Both the position numbers and the translations under genes were made by a program. A stretch of 64,000 nt of DNA, taken from Endomychus coccineus. Its lineage: Eukaryota; Arthropoda; Insecta; Coleoptera; Endomychidae. Shown here piece by piece: positions 34,106 through 46,600 of the stretch. The notes beneath the pieces were generated by a model that was not told the DNA's origin, made no database searches, and worked only from the letters and a program-made list of their open reading frames with translations. Location: positions 34,328,297-34,392,296 of the forward strand of contig OY294068.1 of NCBI GenBank assembly GCA_958510875.1, in the 5' to 3' direction. The stretch's first letter is position 1, and every line of letters begins with the position of its first letter.

Positions 34106-35379
34106 TACAGGGTGTTTCAGTTTTTTCGTTCATAACTTCGGTAAACGATGGAACTTCTAAAACTAATTGGGGTCTTTCATATAAAATTTTTCTGTAGATC
34201 ACTTTGTTTCCGAGATACAGGTAGGGTTTTGAAGTTTTGAAAGATCATTAAATTTTCTTCATTATCTTCTAAACAAATGAAGATTTTCAGTTCAAACTTG
34301 GTAAACTTCAGTTTTACTGGATGAGAAATTTTTTTGGTGGCAAAATGTTCTTGAGACAAGTACAGTAGCGTAGTTATGGGGTTTTGCACGCATTTAAACC
34401 GCTTAAACTTCTACGCCAATGGTCGAAAATTATTATTGTATACAAATTTAAGAACTTTGATTTTGATTTTTCTAATTAGGGTTATCTTATGGAATTTCTT
34501 TTGAAAGGCTATTTAAAAAGTAAAAAAATATTTAAATGCCTATTTATTATTAACGATAAAAAATGATTCGTGATAAATGCTCCAAATGATCCATTTACTT
34601 CAACGCAACGGTAACATAGATTTCTCAACAACCTTCTTGTTCAAATTTACATTCATTATTTATTTCACCACAAGCTCTTCGAATACGATTCAGTAGATCT
34701 TCTCTATTATGAACGGGCATGGCATAAACTTTATTTTTTTTCAAATAACCCCAAACAAAAAAGTCCAAAGGATTAAGATCAGGTGAACGAGGAGACCATG
34801 CAACAGGACCACCTCTACCAATCCATCTTTCACTGTACTTCCTATTTAGCCATTCTCGTAACTTGTCTTCCAAAATGAGCAGGACAGTCATCACGTTGAA
34901 GTAAATGAATCATTTTGAACATTTATTATGAATTATTTTTTATCGTTACCAATAAATTTATACTTTTTAAATAGCCTTCTAAAAGAAATTCCATAAGATA
35001 ACCCTGATATTTCTTTATAGAAAATAAATCACGGTTCTTAAATTTGTGGACAATAATGATTTCCGACCATTGGCGTAAAAGTTTAAGGGGTTTAAATGCA
35101 TAGAAAACCCCATAACTACGCTACTGTATTTGTCTCAAGAATATTTTGTTATCAAAAAAATTTCTCATCCAATAAAACTGAAGTTTATCAAGTTTGAACT
35201 GAAAATCTTCATTCGTTTAGAAGATAATGAAGAAAATTTAACAATTTTTCAAAATTTCAACACCCTGTATCTTGAGAATGAAGTGATTTAGAGAAAAATT
35301 TTATATGAAAGACCCCTATTATTTTTAAAAGTTCTATCGATTACCGAAGTCATGAACGAAAAAACTGAAACACCTTGTA
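34106..35379. mobile_element. Palindromic TACAGGGTGTTTC element carrying a transposase fragment
   Basis: Left end TACAGGGTGTTTCAGTTTTT, right end complementary ending AAACACCTTGTA. The arms are imperfectly complementary over about 450 bp each. TA lies outside both ends, consistent with Tc1/mariner-type insertion. Between the arms is the minus-strand transposase piece 34625-34894. Such a structure can arise when an element recombines into a head-to-head dimer and loses most of its gene (inference). Confidence 0.88.
34625..34894 (-). pseudogene. Mariner/Tc1-type transposase fragment
   Basis: An 89-codon frame with WIGRGGPVAWSPRSPDLNPL then DFFVWGYLKKNKVY. The PDLNPLDF holds the third catalytic acid of the DDE/D family, and the FxWGYLKxxVY that follows is typical of one insect lineage. 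The first two catalytic acids are missing, so it is inactive. It sits exactly in the centre of the palindromic element. Confidence 0.85.
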
Positions 35380-36112
35380 TATATATTATTGGATAGTCGA
35401 TTCAGATGCTATGTATATTTCAAAATAGTTTTTTTTATGGTTGCCTCCAAAAAATTGATTGTATTTAGTGTTTTAATATTTTCTAGGTCCATTAGTAATG
35501 GAATATTTTCTTGAAATTAACGATCTGTATCTTGGATATAGATAAAATTAAAGGCCGAAATATGACAGTACATATATCAACTTCGAAATTAATTTTATTT
35601 GAATTCAACAAGAAAAACTAACTGGCAATATTATATTTAACTTGGAAATATGTCTTGACATATATTTATGTATGTATTCCCACCCCCTGCGTTACTTATT
35701 ATTTTTAGAAAAGTTCTACACTTATCCTACACTATTTACTACACGAAGACCACAAAAGCTTGGAAGAATTAATCTGAAACTCGGAAGTATTTTGCTATAG
35801 ATAAAAATTCCAAAGATATCTTAAAGAATGCGCTGGTCCTATCTGGCACTGGTATTATATTTCAGGCTCGTTTGTTTCACGATGTTCTGGGGAATTAATA
35901 TTTATACTGACGTCACATATTTCAAATATGAGCTGAATTGGAGATTTAGTGGAGTTTTCATTATGTTGCATATTGAAGAATATTGTGGAAGCACTGATGA
36001 AATTGATATAAGATTGTTGTGGTTTGAGGTTACTCATTATAGAAACGTGCTAGCTTGAGTATTATACTAGTGGCTCAACATTCTACTGAAAGAATTTTGG
36101 ATGAAAGAACAG
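35380..36112 (+). other. Possible 5' region of the intron-array transcript
   Basis: AT-rich. The frames 35828-36058 (+) and 35855-36037 (-) lack recognised content. The first micro-intron candidate starts at 36113, so transcription of the array may begin upstream of there, but I cannot locate a promoter. Confidence 0.3.
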
Positions 36113-37915
36113 GTAATCTCTCGTACTATAAACGCAATGTTTTAAATTCTAGATATCATCGATATAATGTAGACGAACTGAGTGAAGCTTTGTATGCTAT
36201 GTCTGTGAGATGTATGTATCATGATCATTCTAATTTAACATTACATACAAGCATGATCCATTTCCTGAATACAATTGAAAAATTTCCTTGGTTGAGAAAA
36301 TTAGGTTCTTGAAATATATTCACGGGGTAAGAGTTGGTGGAATCGTATAATCATTGCATTGTAGATGTCACTATCTAGTATTGTAATATCTACTTGGATG
36401 GTGCACAAAGTTCTTGCGAGTCTTGTTCAAAAGTTGATTTGGTTTTGAAGATTAAACTAGTTAAAACAAATAAATATATATGAATCTTCTTTGGTCTATG
36501 AACTTATGAAGTAAAAATAGATGAAATTCCAAGGGCTGAAGAAAAATCAAGTCCAGGTTATGGTTTTCATCCACACTCCCACCTCCAGTGCTGCATTTCA
36601 AAGAGTATTGCTGAGAACTGGAAATGTTATGTTCGCTTCCAGAGGTTCTGTATGAACAATGAATATTCGAATAATTATTTTCAGATTACTGAGACAGTAA
36701 ACAATTGTTTGTATGGGAATCAAAATTAAAACTGAATTGGAAATTTGAGATATATGAGTATTCATTAATCTTAACATATTGGTAATTGAAATCGAATAAC
36801 AAATATTAACTAAAATTGAATCTTATAACAACTGAAACGTGTGGATATTGAATAGGCAGGTAAGAACTTCTAAGTTCAAGTAACTGCTGCTTTTCAGATA
36901 TTTTTGAAGTGAACAAATAGTTGATGCGCTTAATGATTTAATTAATGGAATTTGAACTAAACATTTTCATTGAAATTCTTCTTGGCGAAAAATCAATTGG
37001 GTGATCATTAAGGTAAGAACTCATAAGTTCAAATAATCCCTGCTTTCAGATTATGATGAAAAACGCATCCATTACGTCATCTAAGAAAGGACTTATAATA
37101 TAGTCGCTTAAAATGGTGAATATATTAACTGAAGGAAACTAGGAATTGTAGTGAAACATAATTTGTGAAGAAAAGTTTTTATTCTGTCAGGGTTGGTAAC
37201 AACTTTATTTCATATTATACAAACTTGAAGTGAGGTTCTTTAACTATAACTTTATAGGGAAAGTTGAATAAATAGGGTTACACAGAACGTTGAAATTGTG
37301 CTTATGTTTAAACTGAGCTCTAGTTACAAATAGAAAATTATTTGAAGTAGAGTATATTTCCATGTGTCAGGTAAGAACCTTGAAGATTTTAGATAATTGC
37401 TGTTTTACAGAAAGATGACACAAATTAAAAACGCCAACCATTGACTAGAAACTATTGGTCTTTTCTGAGGAAGGTTAATGTGATACTTGATGGAACTAAA
37501 AATTTATATTTTCCCCTCTTCTGAAAAACCATTGGATCTATAACAGGATTTTTGATTTTGAAATGTTAAATTGCTTTGTCTCATAAACTGTTTTACAGAT
37601 GGATGGCATAATGGAACTGAAAATTTATATTTCCCCTTCTTCTAAAAATCCATTGGATGTATAACAGGATTTTTGATTTTGAAACATTAAATTCGTTTGT
37701 CTCATAAACTGTTTTACAGATGGATGGCATAATTTCAATTTGATATTGATATTTGAGAATTCTAGATGCCTGGTTGGGTTCTCTTGCTCTTAAATTCTTT
37801 TTGAATTTCTCCAATGCTGCTCATTACCTTGGGAAATACTTTGGTATTTCTTATATTTAATCTTTTGATATGTAAGGTAAGAACTTTGAAGATTTAGATA
37901 ATCGCTGTTTTACAG
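36113..37915 (+). ncRNA. Candidate lncRNA, block A: GTAAG micro-introns
   Basis: Candidate GT-AG introns on the + strand: 36113-36152 (40 nt), 36327-36364 (38), 36860-36897 (38), 37013-37049 (37), 37371-37410 (40) and 37877-37915 (39). The last four share GTAAGAAC at the start and TGCTTTCAG or GCTGTTTTACAG at the end, so they are copies. The text between them is full of stops in every frame. The frame at 36055-36312 crosses an intron and I do not treat it as a gene. A direct duplication of about 120 bp lies at 37494-37735, and each half contains an acceptor-like GTTTTACAG before ATGGATGGC. Confidence 0.55.
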
Positions 37916-38318
37916 AAAGATGACAACCTAAGTGAACCAACAATTGATGGAAACTTGTGGTCTTTTGTCAGAAAGAATTAATATCTTGCCTCAATGGTTA
38001 TTAATTAATGGACCTTTAAATTGGTATTTCTCCCTCTCTTCTGAAATCATTTGATGTATAACAGAATTTGTGATCATGAGTATTTCTTCTATTTATTTTT
38101 CATATTCTCAGTCATGTCAGTTGGTTGTTACTGTCACATTTTAGCCTAGATTGTTCTGAGATTCAAATATTTGAATTCAACATCAAACATACACTCCATG
38201 TTCTGCTTCCTTGTCAGGATGGTAACCTGAGATGTTTTAAGATGTGGGCTAGTTCTAAATAACTTGAAATACTCCTTTTGTTGTTGTGAAGATATTAAAC
38301 TATTGAGAACAGGACAAG

Positions 38319-41300
38319 GCAAGTATCAAAATTCTTTGGATTTTTTGTTGCAACTTGTGAATTTTAGAAATCTGAACCGTAGAGCAATGTGGATATATCT
38401 TGTCACTTATTATGTTTTGCTTTTGCTTTGTTGAAATTTTTGTAAGATTAGTGCAACACATTTGTGTTATATGAATGAAACGCTCCTATAATAATAACGC
38501 GGAGGAGGAAATCGTATTGGTCTGAATGATGCCTATGGATGAATACAAATGAAATCAAGGTGAGCGGTCCCTGATTACGAGTAACTTTGTGGTTTCAGTT
38601 TGATTTGAATAATATCCAAATAAACTAAACAAGATTCAAGATGAGACATTTTATCATGCAGCTGAATGAACAAACTCTAATATTTAAATCAGGATCAACG
38701 TGAGGTGAGCTCTTGCCCTCTTTAGTTTGTATGACTTAACTTTCAGATCAACTTATGAGATATTTCGATAATTACATTGGATATCGACCCTCGCCACCAA
38801 TTACATTTTATGTAATTTGAATAACCATACTATTGTTGACTTTCAAAATATTGAAATACATCAATACTTTTCTGCTGAATATTTGAGAAGATAACCACCG
38901 TCTATTTGGGTTTTGGTTCCACAATTTCGGCTACTTCGACGATTATTTCACTTCCAGGTACTACATCTATACCACCTTTTCATATTATGTCGCCTTTAAT
39001 TGGGCAGCAAGGCTAGTATCAATATTTCTTAAGGATTTGTTTATTAATGAGAATTTGCAGAAATCGCTTACGAACATTTTCGCGGAAATGGGTTCCAAAA
39101 CCAGAAAGTTCTTTCAAGGCGGATTTGTTTTGGGTCAAAATTATATTTAACCAGTTGATAGAAAATTTTCAACTAAACCTGAACCCATAAGGTGAGCTAT
39201 CATCCCAGTATCTTGGTAAAATTATCAGTTTCAGTTGTGGTGGCTTAATTAGGTGACATTAAACCTAAATTATTTAACCTCGTAATATCGCCAAGTAAGG
39301 AAATATCGTTTTTACATATTACAAAAGAAATCGCTGGCAGTCGATCAACGTCGAAAAGTAGCAAGGCGAGTATCAACATGTTTGAGATGTTTTATTTTTT
39401 ATGAACATTGCAGAAGCTGTTTTTTATGACAATTCTTTCTAAAGTTAGTCTAAACATGGTTACATTGGGTGATATCAAGGTGAGGAGCTCCTTTCTGTCC
39501 AAATGAATATTTGGTTTCAGTTTCGGTCCTCTCAACTCGACAATAATTTCAAGGATTGGAGATAGCCCCACTATAATACTGGACTTGGACTTGGTGGTGG
39601 GCTCTCACAGTAGTTCAATTAATAGTTGGTTTCAGAAAGAATACATCAACTCATGAACATTTATAACAAAAGCTTTGACTGTAGCAGTTGACCAGAGAGA
39701 TATGAAACACTTTGTAGATGGTTTCTAAATTTATTGATTTGATTGGAGGGGTATAAACATTATTATAGATTCTTGGAAACCAAACAATTCTCTTTCTAGA
39801 ATTCTCCATTCAAATGAAAATTACTATAAAGAATTATTGAGAACATCTTGCAAATCAATCTGAATCAAGTTGGTTTTTTGGACTTTGCTTAAAAGAATGT
39901 TTCTTGAGTTCTGATGCACAATATATCGGTGAGCCCTGTATAGTTCGGAATAATATTTGCTTTCAGAATCAAATTTTCCATGGCTGAAACGAATGTGCAA
40001 CTAATTCGTGGCATGTAAAGATAAGCTTTGGTACTTGCAAGTGAATATAAATGTCTTACTTGTGGCTGTTAGCCTAATAACTGAGCACACTTACTATTTT
40101 GTTGATTATGTTGGTACACATAGAAGAGCATGGATTATTCACATAATTGAATTTCATATTGCGATAGAGGTGAGCTGCAAATAGTTTCTTCACACGTTTG
40201 TTTTTTAGATCAGCTTCAATATTTTGAAGAATTTGTCGCAAGTGCAACTTCATAAGCATAGCCCCTTCATGAGATATGCAAGGTGAGTATCACCATCTTT
40301 CAAATCCTTTATTTAAAGTAAACATACATACATTACCTCAAGACCATATCATGATGGGTTTGAAATATCTGTAAATATTGTCTTAACTTCAGTTTCGTTT
40401 CATTACCTTGGTTGAGAGAAGTTAGCCTTCCTGGTAGTAGTTACCATTTGTTTGTAGAGGAATCCATGCTCTTCTAGGTTCTAGGATGTGTGGATAAACT
40501 AGAGTTCTTTTCAGTCTTTAAGGTCGGCTTTATGTAAATGCATGTGAAAAAATCCAAATTATCAATGGATCAAGGTGAGCTTTTTATTTGGCATACATAA
40601 CTGTTTGTTTTCACTTAACATATCAAGATAATGAAACTAGTGGAGATTAATCATTTGAAATAATTAATATTGGTGTCGTTTGAAAGTAATGCTAGAAATT
40701 ATCGTCCTGGAAAAGATCCCTGCTTTGCGATTAATTGTTTGATTCTAGAAGGAATGCATTTAACAGTAGTATGTGCTTATGATTGCTGACCAGAAACCTT
40801 GGACTCCAGCTAGGATTCAACCAAGGGTTTATGAACAGTTTGGTATGAAAAATTCGTAAAAACCTTGAAAATTCTTACAGAAACTAGTCTAATAGAGGAT
40901 TAGTATCAACACAAATGTCTACAATGATTTACATATTTAAATTAGCATCTAGTGTTAGAAAAACCCCAGTTATCATCAAGGGCTCTTGAAGTCTGAATAA
41001 TGATATGTTCTCAGTTCTCTTCCAACTCCCTCCGAAAATAATACAACACAAGAAAGAACAGCAAGTTTGTTTCAAGATGGAAATGAAAAGCTTGAAGTAG
41101 GTGAGCTCCAAATAGTCTTCAATACTTATATGCTTTCAGATTTTGTTTTCTTGGTTGAATGTAATATTCAAATAACACCCTCGACCAATGTGAGTGGCAT
41201 GTGATTGGTACTATGAAATCTTTTGTTACAACAGTATTGCTTGTGTATCGTTTTCATCGCATGGATTGTGCTGACATGAATCGATGTTTATGAACTATCC

Positions 41301-43233
41301 ACAAAAAACCTGAAATAGAAGTAGTGATCGTTCAAATTAGAGCAAACGTGAGACTTGAATAGTTCAAAGAACCTTTTGATTGTAGATTGGTGGTTACGTT
41401 TCGAAGCAACTTGCTAGTATTCACGTTTATAAGGATTTATTCAATTATGATTTTTGAATATTTGGTTTCTCCAGATTGCCACCCGTTGATTAGTGCAAGG
41501 CTAGTATAAACATGTTCTGGGCTTTATATTTAATAAAAATTTATAGGAGGTCTATTAATAATTTACTATAGAATATCCAGGAACTGATGGACACCACGAG
41601 TATAACATGATCAAAAACATCAGTATAATTTATATGCCAAATATACAATGAAATTAATTCCTTGGGATAGGTGGTTGGAAGTATGGATGACATTTGATTC
41701 TACGATTAACTACATCATTCTGCAATAACCATCGAGTGCAATTTATATCTGGCTTTCTTTGATCTACGAATACCACATATGGTTTTGAAAGTTCAACTAT
41801 TTTTCCCAGCAATAATTTATTTGATGGCTTCGAACATGGATGAACAGAAATTCGCTGGAACTGTTCATTTTGTGCCGTGAGGTGAGCACCTTATTTTTGA
41901 ATAACCCTATTATTTCAGTTGTCTTTGTCAACTGAGATTGACTGAATGGAGTTTATCTGCAACAAAGGAATCCAAAAAAACAGGATATATCTTTATGAAA
42001 AGAATTTAGTCACATTTCACATCAGGGCAAGTTCATAATGGCTACCAGTCAGTTCTATATAAGCAATCATCGGATTCACCAAGGTCACCCTTCATTTGTC
42101 TTCGTTTTATATTGAAATGCGTAAATTTGAGGGGAGCACCTGACAACCATTATCTCTGAAGTAACCGTCATGGATTGGAGAGGGTGAGCCTTGCAATAAA
42201 TTGTGCAAATAATAGTTTGGTTACAGACGTTATATATAATCCGCCCTTGAACGATTTTCTTGTTGACCAGAAGCATGGCAACCTTATTTATAATATAACG
42301 CCAAGGGAGTATCATCAGTTCCAATATTATAAAACATTCGTAGAAACCAAACACTTCTCATTTCAGAACAAATTGATTTAAGACTCATTGAAGAAAAGTG
42401 TATTCCACTAAAAGTGTTGAATATTATAGTATACCCATTTCAATGTTGCAAAAATATCAACCGGAACTTACATTGAAATTTCGTTGATTTGAAGGAATAG
42501 GTGCATTTCATTTTAGAAACGTTTCAATGTATATTCAGATAGCAGTCTGTGCAACGAAAATGGTGGATTCAAGTATGCAACGTTTGCAGTTAGAACAACG
42601 GTTCTTCCACACTGTCAACTAATTTCAACAGTGGAGAAATAGGCATGAAATTCGTTGGGATTGTTTTCATTCGGTGAGCCTTATATATATATATTTCGAA
42701 ATAGTTTTCTGCTTTCAGATGTTTTATTCTTGCCAACATTTAATGTTTCTCATCAATTCTTATGGTGTACTTGAACGGTGATTCTATCTTTTCAATAGCA
42801 TTAATAACAGTGACATTCGGCAACACCCTGAAAAATATGGTTGTAACATGATTTCGAGTTTATCCATATTGGAATAAAGGTGAGCGAGCCCCTAAATAGT
42901 TCGAAAAACTATCTACTTTCAGCTCTGCTTAGATTGGTTCTCTAGTAGCTGCTCAACTTTATAAGGGCTTGCTGAACATGAATTTCTGATTGCTGCTGCA
43001 TGGCGAGTATCAACACTTCTTTTACATTTTATTTGGAACGAAAATTTGTAGATGGTCTAATTCTTATATTAACAACATGATCAAAAATAGTCTCTGGATG
43101 AACAGCTGAATATATAAGCTACTAAATTAAAAAACTTATCAATTCAAGAGTGAACTACAATATAGAGGAAATTCACGAGATTATTGGATAGTGAAGGTGA
43201 GCCTTTGAGGTACGGGTGACCATTTGATTGCAG
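38319..43233 (+). ncRNA. Candidate lncRNA, block B: GTGAGC and GC-AG micro-introns
   Basis: Two related classes. GT class (GTGAGC or GTGAG start, mostly TTTCAG end): 38560-38598, 38705-38746, 39192-39234, 39480-39520, 39597-39635, 39929-39966, 40170-40208, 41101-41139, 41348-41385, 41882-41918, 42184-42226, 42674-42718, 42880-42922, 43197-43233 (37-45 nt). GC class (GC donor, GYNAGTATMAA-like start, 47-49 nt): 38319-38367, 39012-39060, 39366-39413, 41500-41546, 43003-43051. A sixth GC-class relative at 40283 has GT but seems to have lost its acceptor. Another relative at 40574 has lost its acceptor AG (TTTTCAC). The pieces between them vary from about 65 to several hundred bp, have stops in all frames and show weak mutual similarity. 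Confidence 0.6.
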
Positions 43234-43633
43234 ATATACTACTGAAGGATCTATTATCTTGATACTAGTTCATGTGATGATTGCAATATCTGCGAAATTG
43301 GGGAAATGTTTCCTTCTTTCCGAGGCGCTATTTAAATTTCAAACTCGAGGTGAGTCCACTTATTTGTCTTCGAATAGCCATGACTTCTTGCGTTTCTCAA
43401 TTTTCAAATTGAACATTTTTGAAAACTGATCTTAACGGAATCTTATGTAAAAGTTGTTTCATCCATTGGAAATAGAATAATGGAAAGGTTTTGTATAACA
43501 TGGATTGCTGTTATGACCAAGTTTCATCATCTTGGATTAAAGAAATACGCTAAAATTGCATCGAACAAGCAATTTCCAGAATTTAAAAAAATTTTCAAAC
43601 CTACTTCCATAGACACAAGATGGAGGGATAAAA

Positions 43634-46600
43634 GTGAGATCTAGGCGATGTTCCTGTAACAATATACTTTCAGTTCCTCCTAAGACAACATTAAAACTTT
43701 TAAAACGTCGTTTAGAAAAGAACAAGCCAAGCTTCACAATAAGTTTTCTTTTTCGCTTCGCCCATTTGATATGATAAGCCAAATGATTAAACTAATTCCA
43801 ACTGGACGGAAAGGAGGAGCTCGGTAATAATCATAATTTCTCTTATATCTAACAAGCAATTTCCAGCACTATTAAATTTCAAACCTAGTTCCATAAACAG
43901 ACCTGATGAAGGAATAAAAGTTAGTACTAGGCAATGTTCCTGTAACAATATACTTTCAGTTCCTCCTAAGACAACTATGACTTATAAAGTCACCAAGACA
44001 AGAACAGTTAACAATCCAAGCTCCACAACTATTTAAGCATATAACAATATGAAATATTAGATGTCAAAGGGATAGATATGAAATCAAGCGGCTTTACTTT
44101 TTTCTGCTTCTTCCACATTCGTTTTATAATTAGCAAGTGGTGGAACTGATTCCAACTGGATGTAAAGGAGTTTGGTAATATTCATAATTTCTTTGATGTC
44201 TAACAAGCAATTTCCAGCACTAGTGAATTTCAAACCTAGTTCCATAATAAACACAAGATGAAGGGATAAAAGTGAGATTTAGCCAATGTTCCTGTAACAA
44301 TATGCTTTCAGTTCATCCTAAGACAACTATTTAAGATGAATGCATCAATATGACTGACATTAGAGTTGAGGACATTGGGTTTTATTCCGTTGCTTCTCCA
44401 CATTCGATTTATGATGAGCAAATAATTGAAATGATTTCAATTGGATGGAATGGAGTTCGGTATTATTCATAATTTCTTTTATGTCTAACAAACAATTTAC
44501 AGCCCTATTGAACTTCAAACCTAGTTCCATAAACGCAAGATGAAAGGATAAAAGTGAAATCTCCTAGGCGATCCTTCACAATAACTTTTAAAGCGTCATC
44601 TATAGTCAAGTACATGTAACAATCCAAGCTGCACAATATATGCATATATCAATGTGACTGACCTATTAGGTATCGAGGGCGTAATGTTGAATTCAACTTT
44701 CACTGCTTCTTCCCCATTCGTTTTATGATGAGTAAATGATGGAAATGATTTCAACCGGATGGAAAGGAGTTCGGTAATATTCATAATTCCTTTGTCTAAC
44801 AACCAATTTGCAGCACTATCGAGTTTCAAACCTAGTTCCATAATAAACACAAGATGAAGGGATAAAAGTGAGATCTAGGCGATGTTCCAGTAGCTATACC
44901 TTTTACAACTTTTAAAACATCATCTAGAAAAGAACACAACAATCCAAGCTCCAATCCAACTAGATGTTGAGGGTATTGTGTTTGTAACATACTCAATATT
45001 CATTTGAACGGTTTTACTGTTTCGTGGCGTCCCACATTTTTTTGATGAGCAAAAAAAAGCTGCAGCTGATTCCAATTGAATGGAAAAGAGTTCGGTAATA
45101 TTCATAACTACTTTTATGTCTAACAAGCAATTTCCAGCTGATACCTAGTTCCATAAACATACAAGCTGAATGGGCAAAAGTGAGATATTGGCAATGTTCC
45201 GGTAACTATACTTTCAGATCCGAAAACCGACAACCGAAACTTTAAGTCATCTAGAAAAGAACGCGTAACAATTAAAGCTCCACAACTATTTTAGATAGAT
45301 ACATCAATATGACTGACATATTGGATGTCGATGGTATCGTATTTTATTCGAGCGGCTTTCCTCTTTCGCTGTTTCTTCCACATTCGTTTTATGGAACTGA
45401 TTCCTACTGGATGGAAATGAGTTCGGTAATATTCATAATTACTTTTATGTCTAACAAGCAATTTCCAGCTCATACCTAGTTCCAAAACATACAAGATGAA
45501 TGGACAAAAGTGAGATCTTGGTGATGTTCCAGTAACTATACTTTCGGTTCCTAAGACAACTACAACTTTTAAAACGTCATCTAGATAAGTACATGTTACA
45601 ATCCAAGCTCCATAATATATGCATATGTCAATATGACTGACCTATTACGATGTCGATGGCGTAGTGTTCAATTCGAGTGGTTTTACTTTTCGCAGCTTCT
45701 TCCACATTCGTTTTATGATTGGCAAATGATGAAACTGATTTCCAACTGGATGGAAAGGGGTTCGGTAATATTCATCATAATTTCTTTCTCTAATAAGCAA
45801 TTTGCAGCACTATTGAATTTCAAACCTAGTTCCATAAACACAAGATGAAGGGGTAAAACGTGAGATCTAGGGGATGTTCCAGTAACTACCTTTTACAACT
45901 TGAAAACGTCATCTAGAAAAGAACATATATCAATCCAAGCTCCAATCCAACTATTTAAGATGCGTACATCAATTAGATGTTGAAGGTATTGTGTTTGTAC
46001 ATACTCAATATTCATTTGAACGGTTTTACTGTTTCGTGGCGTCCCACATTTATTTATGATGAGCAAAAGCTGCAACTGATTCCCACTGAATGGAAAGGAG
46101 TTCGGTAATATTCATAACTACTTTTGTCTAACAAGCAATTTCCAGCTGATACCTAGTTCCATTAACATGCAAGAAGAATGGACAAAAGTGAGATCTTGAC
46201 AAATGTTCCGGTAACTATACTTTCAGATCCACGTAAGGCAACTGAAACTTTTAAAACGTCATCTAGAAAAGAACGCGTAACAATTTAAGCTCCACAACTA
46301 TTTTAGATAGATACATCAATATGACTGACATATTGGATGTCGATGGTATTGTGGTTTATTCGAGCGGTTTTACTCTTTCGCTGTTTCTTCCACATTCGTT
46401 TTATGGAACTGATTCCTACTGGATGGAAATGAGTTCGGTAATATTCATAATTACTTTTATGTCTAACAAGCAATTTCCAGCTCATACCTAGTTCCATAAA
46501 CATGCAAGATGAATGGACAAAAGTGAGATCTTGGCGATGTTCCAGTAACTACTTTCGGTTCCTCCTAAGACAACTACAACTTTTAAAACACCATCTAGAT

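Noticed and set aside
35828..36312. Two + strand frames before the intron array
   Set aside because: The second crosses a good GT-AG micro-intron at 36113-36152, and neither has recognisable content.
45291..46503. Two similar minus-strand reading frames of about 66 codons in block C
   Set aside because: They are copies of the same repeat part, run across beta intron sequence, and do not stay open in other units.
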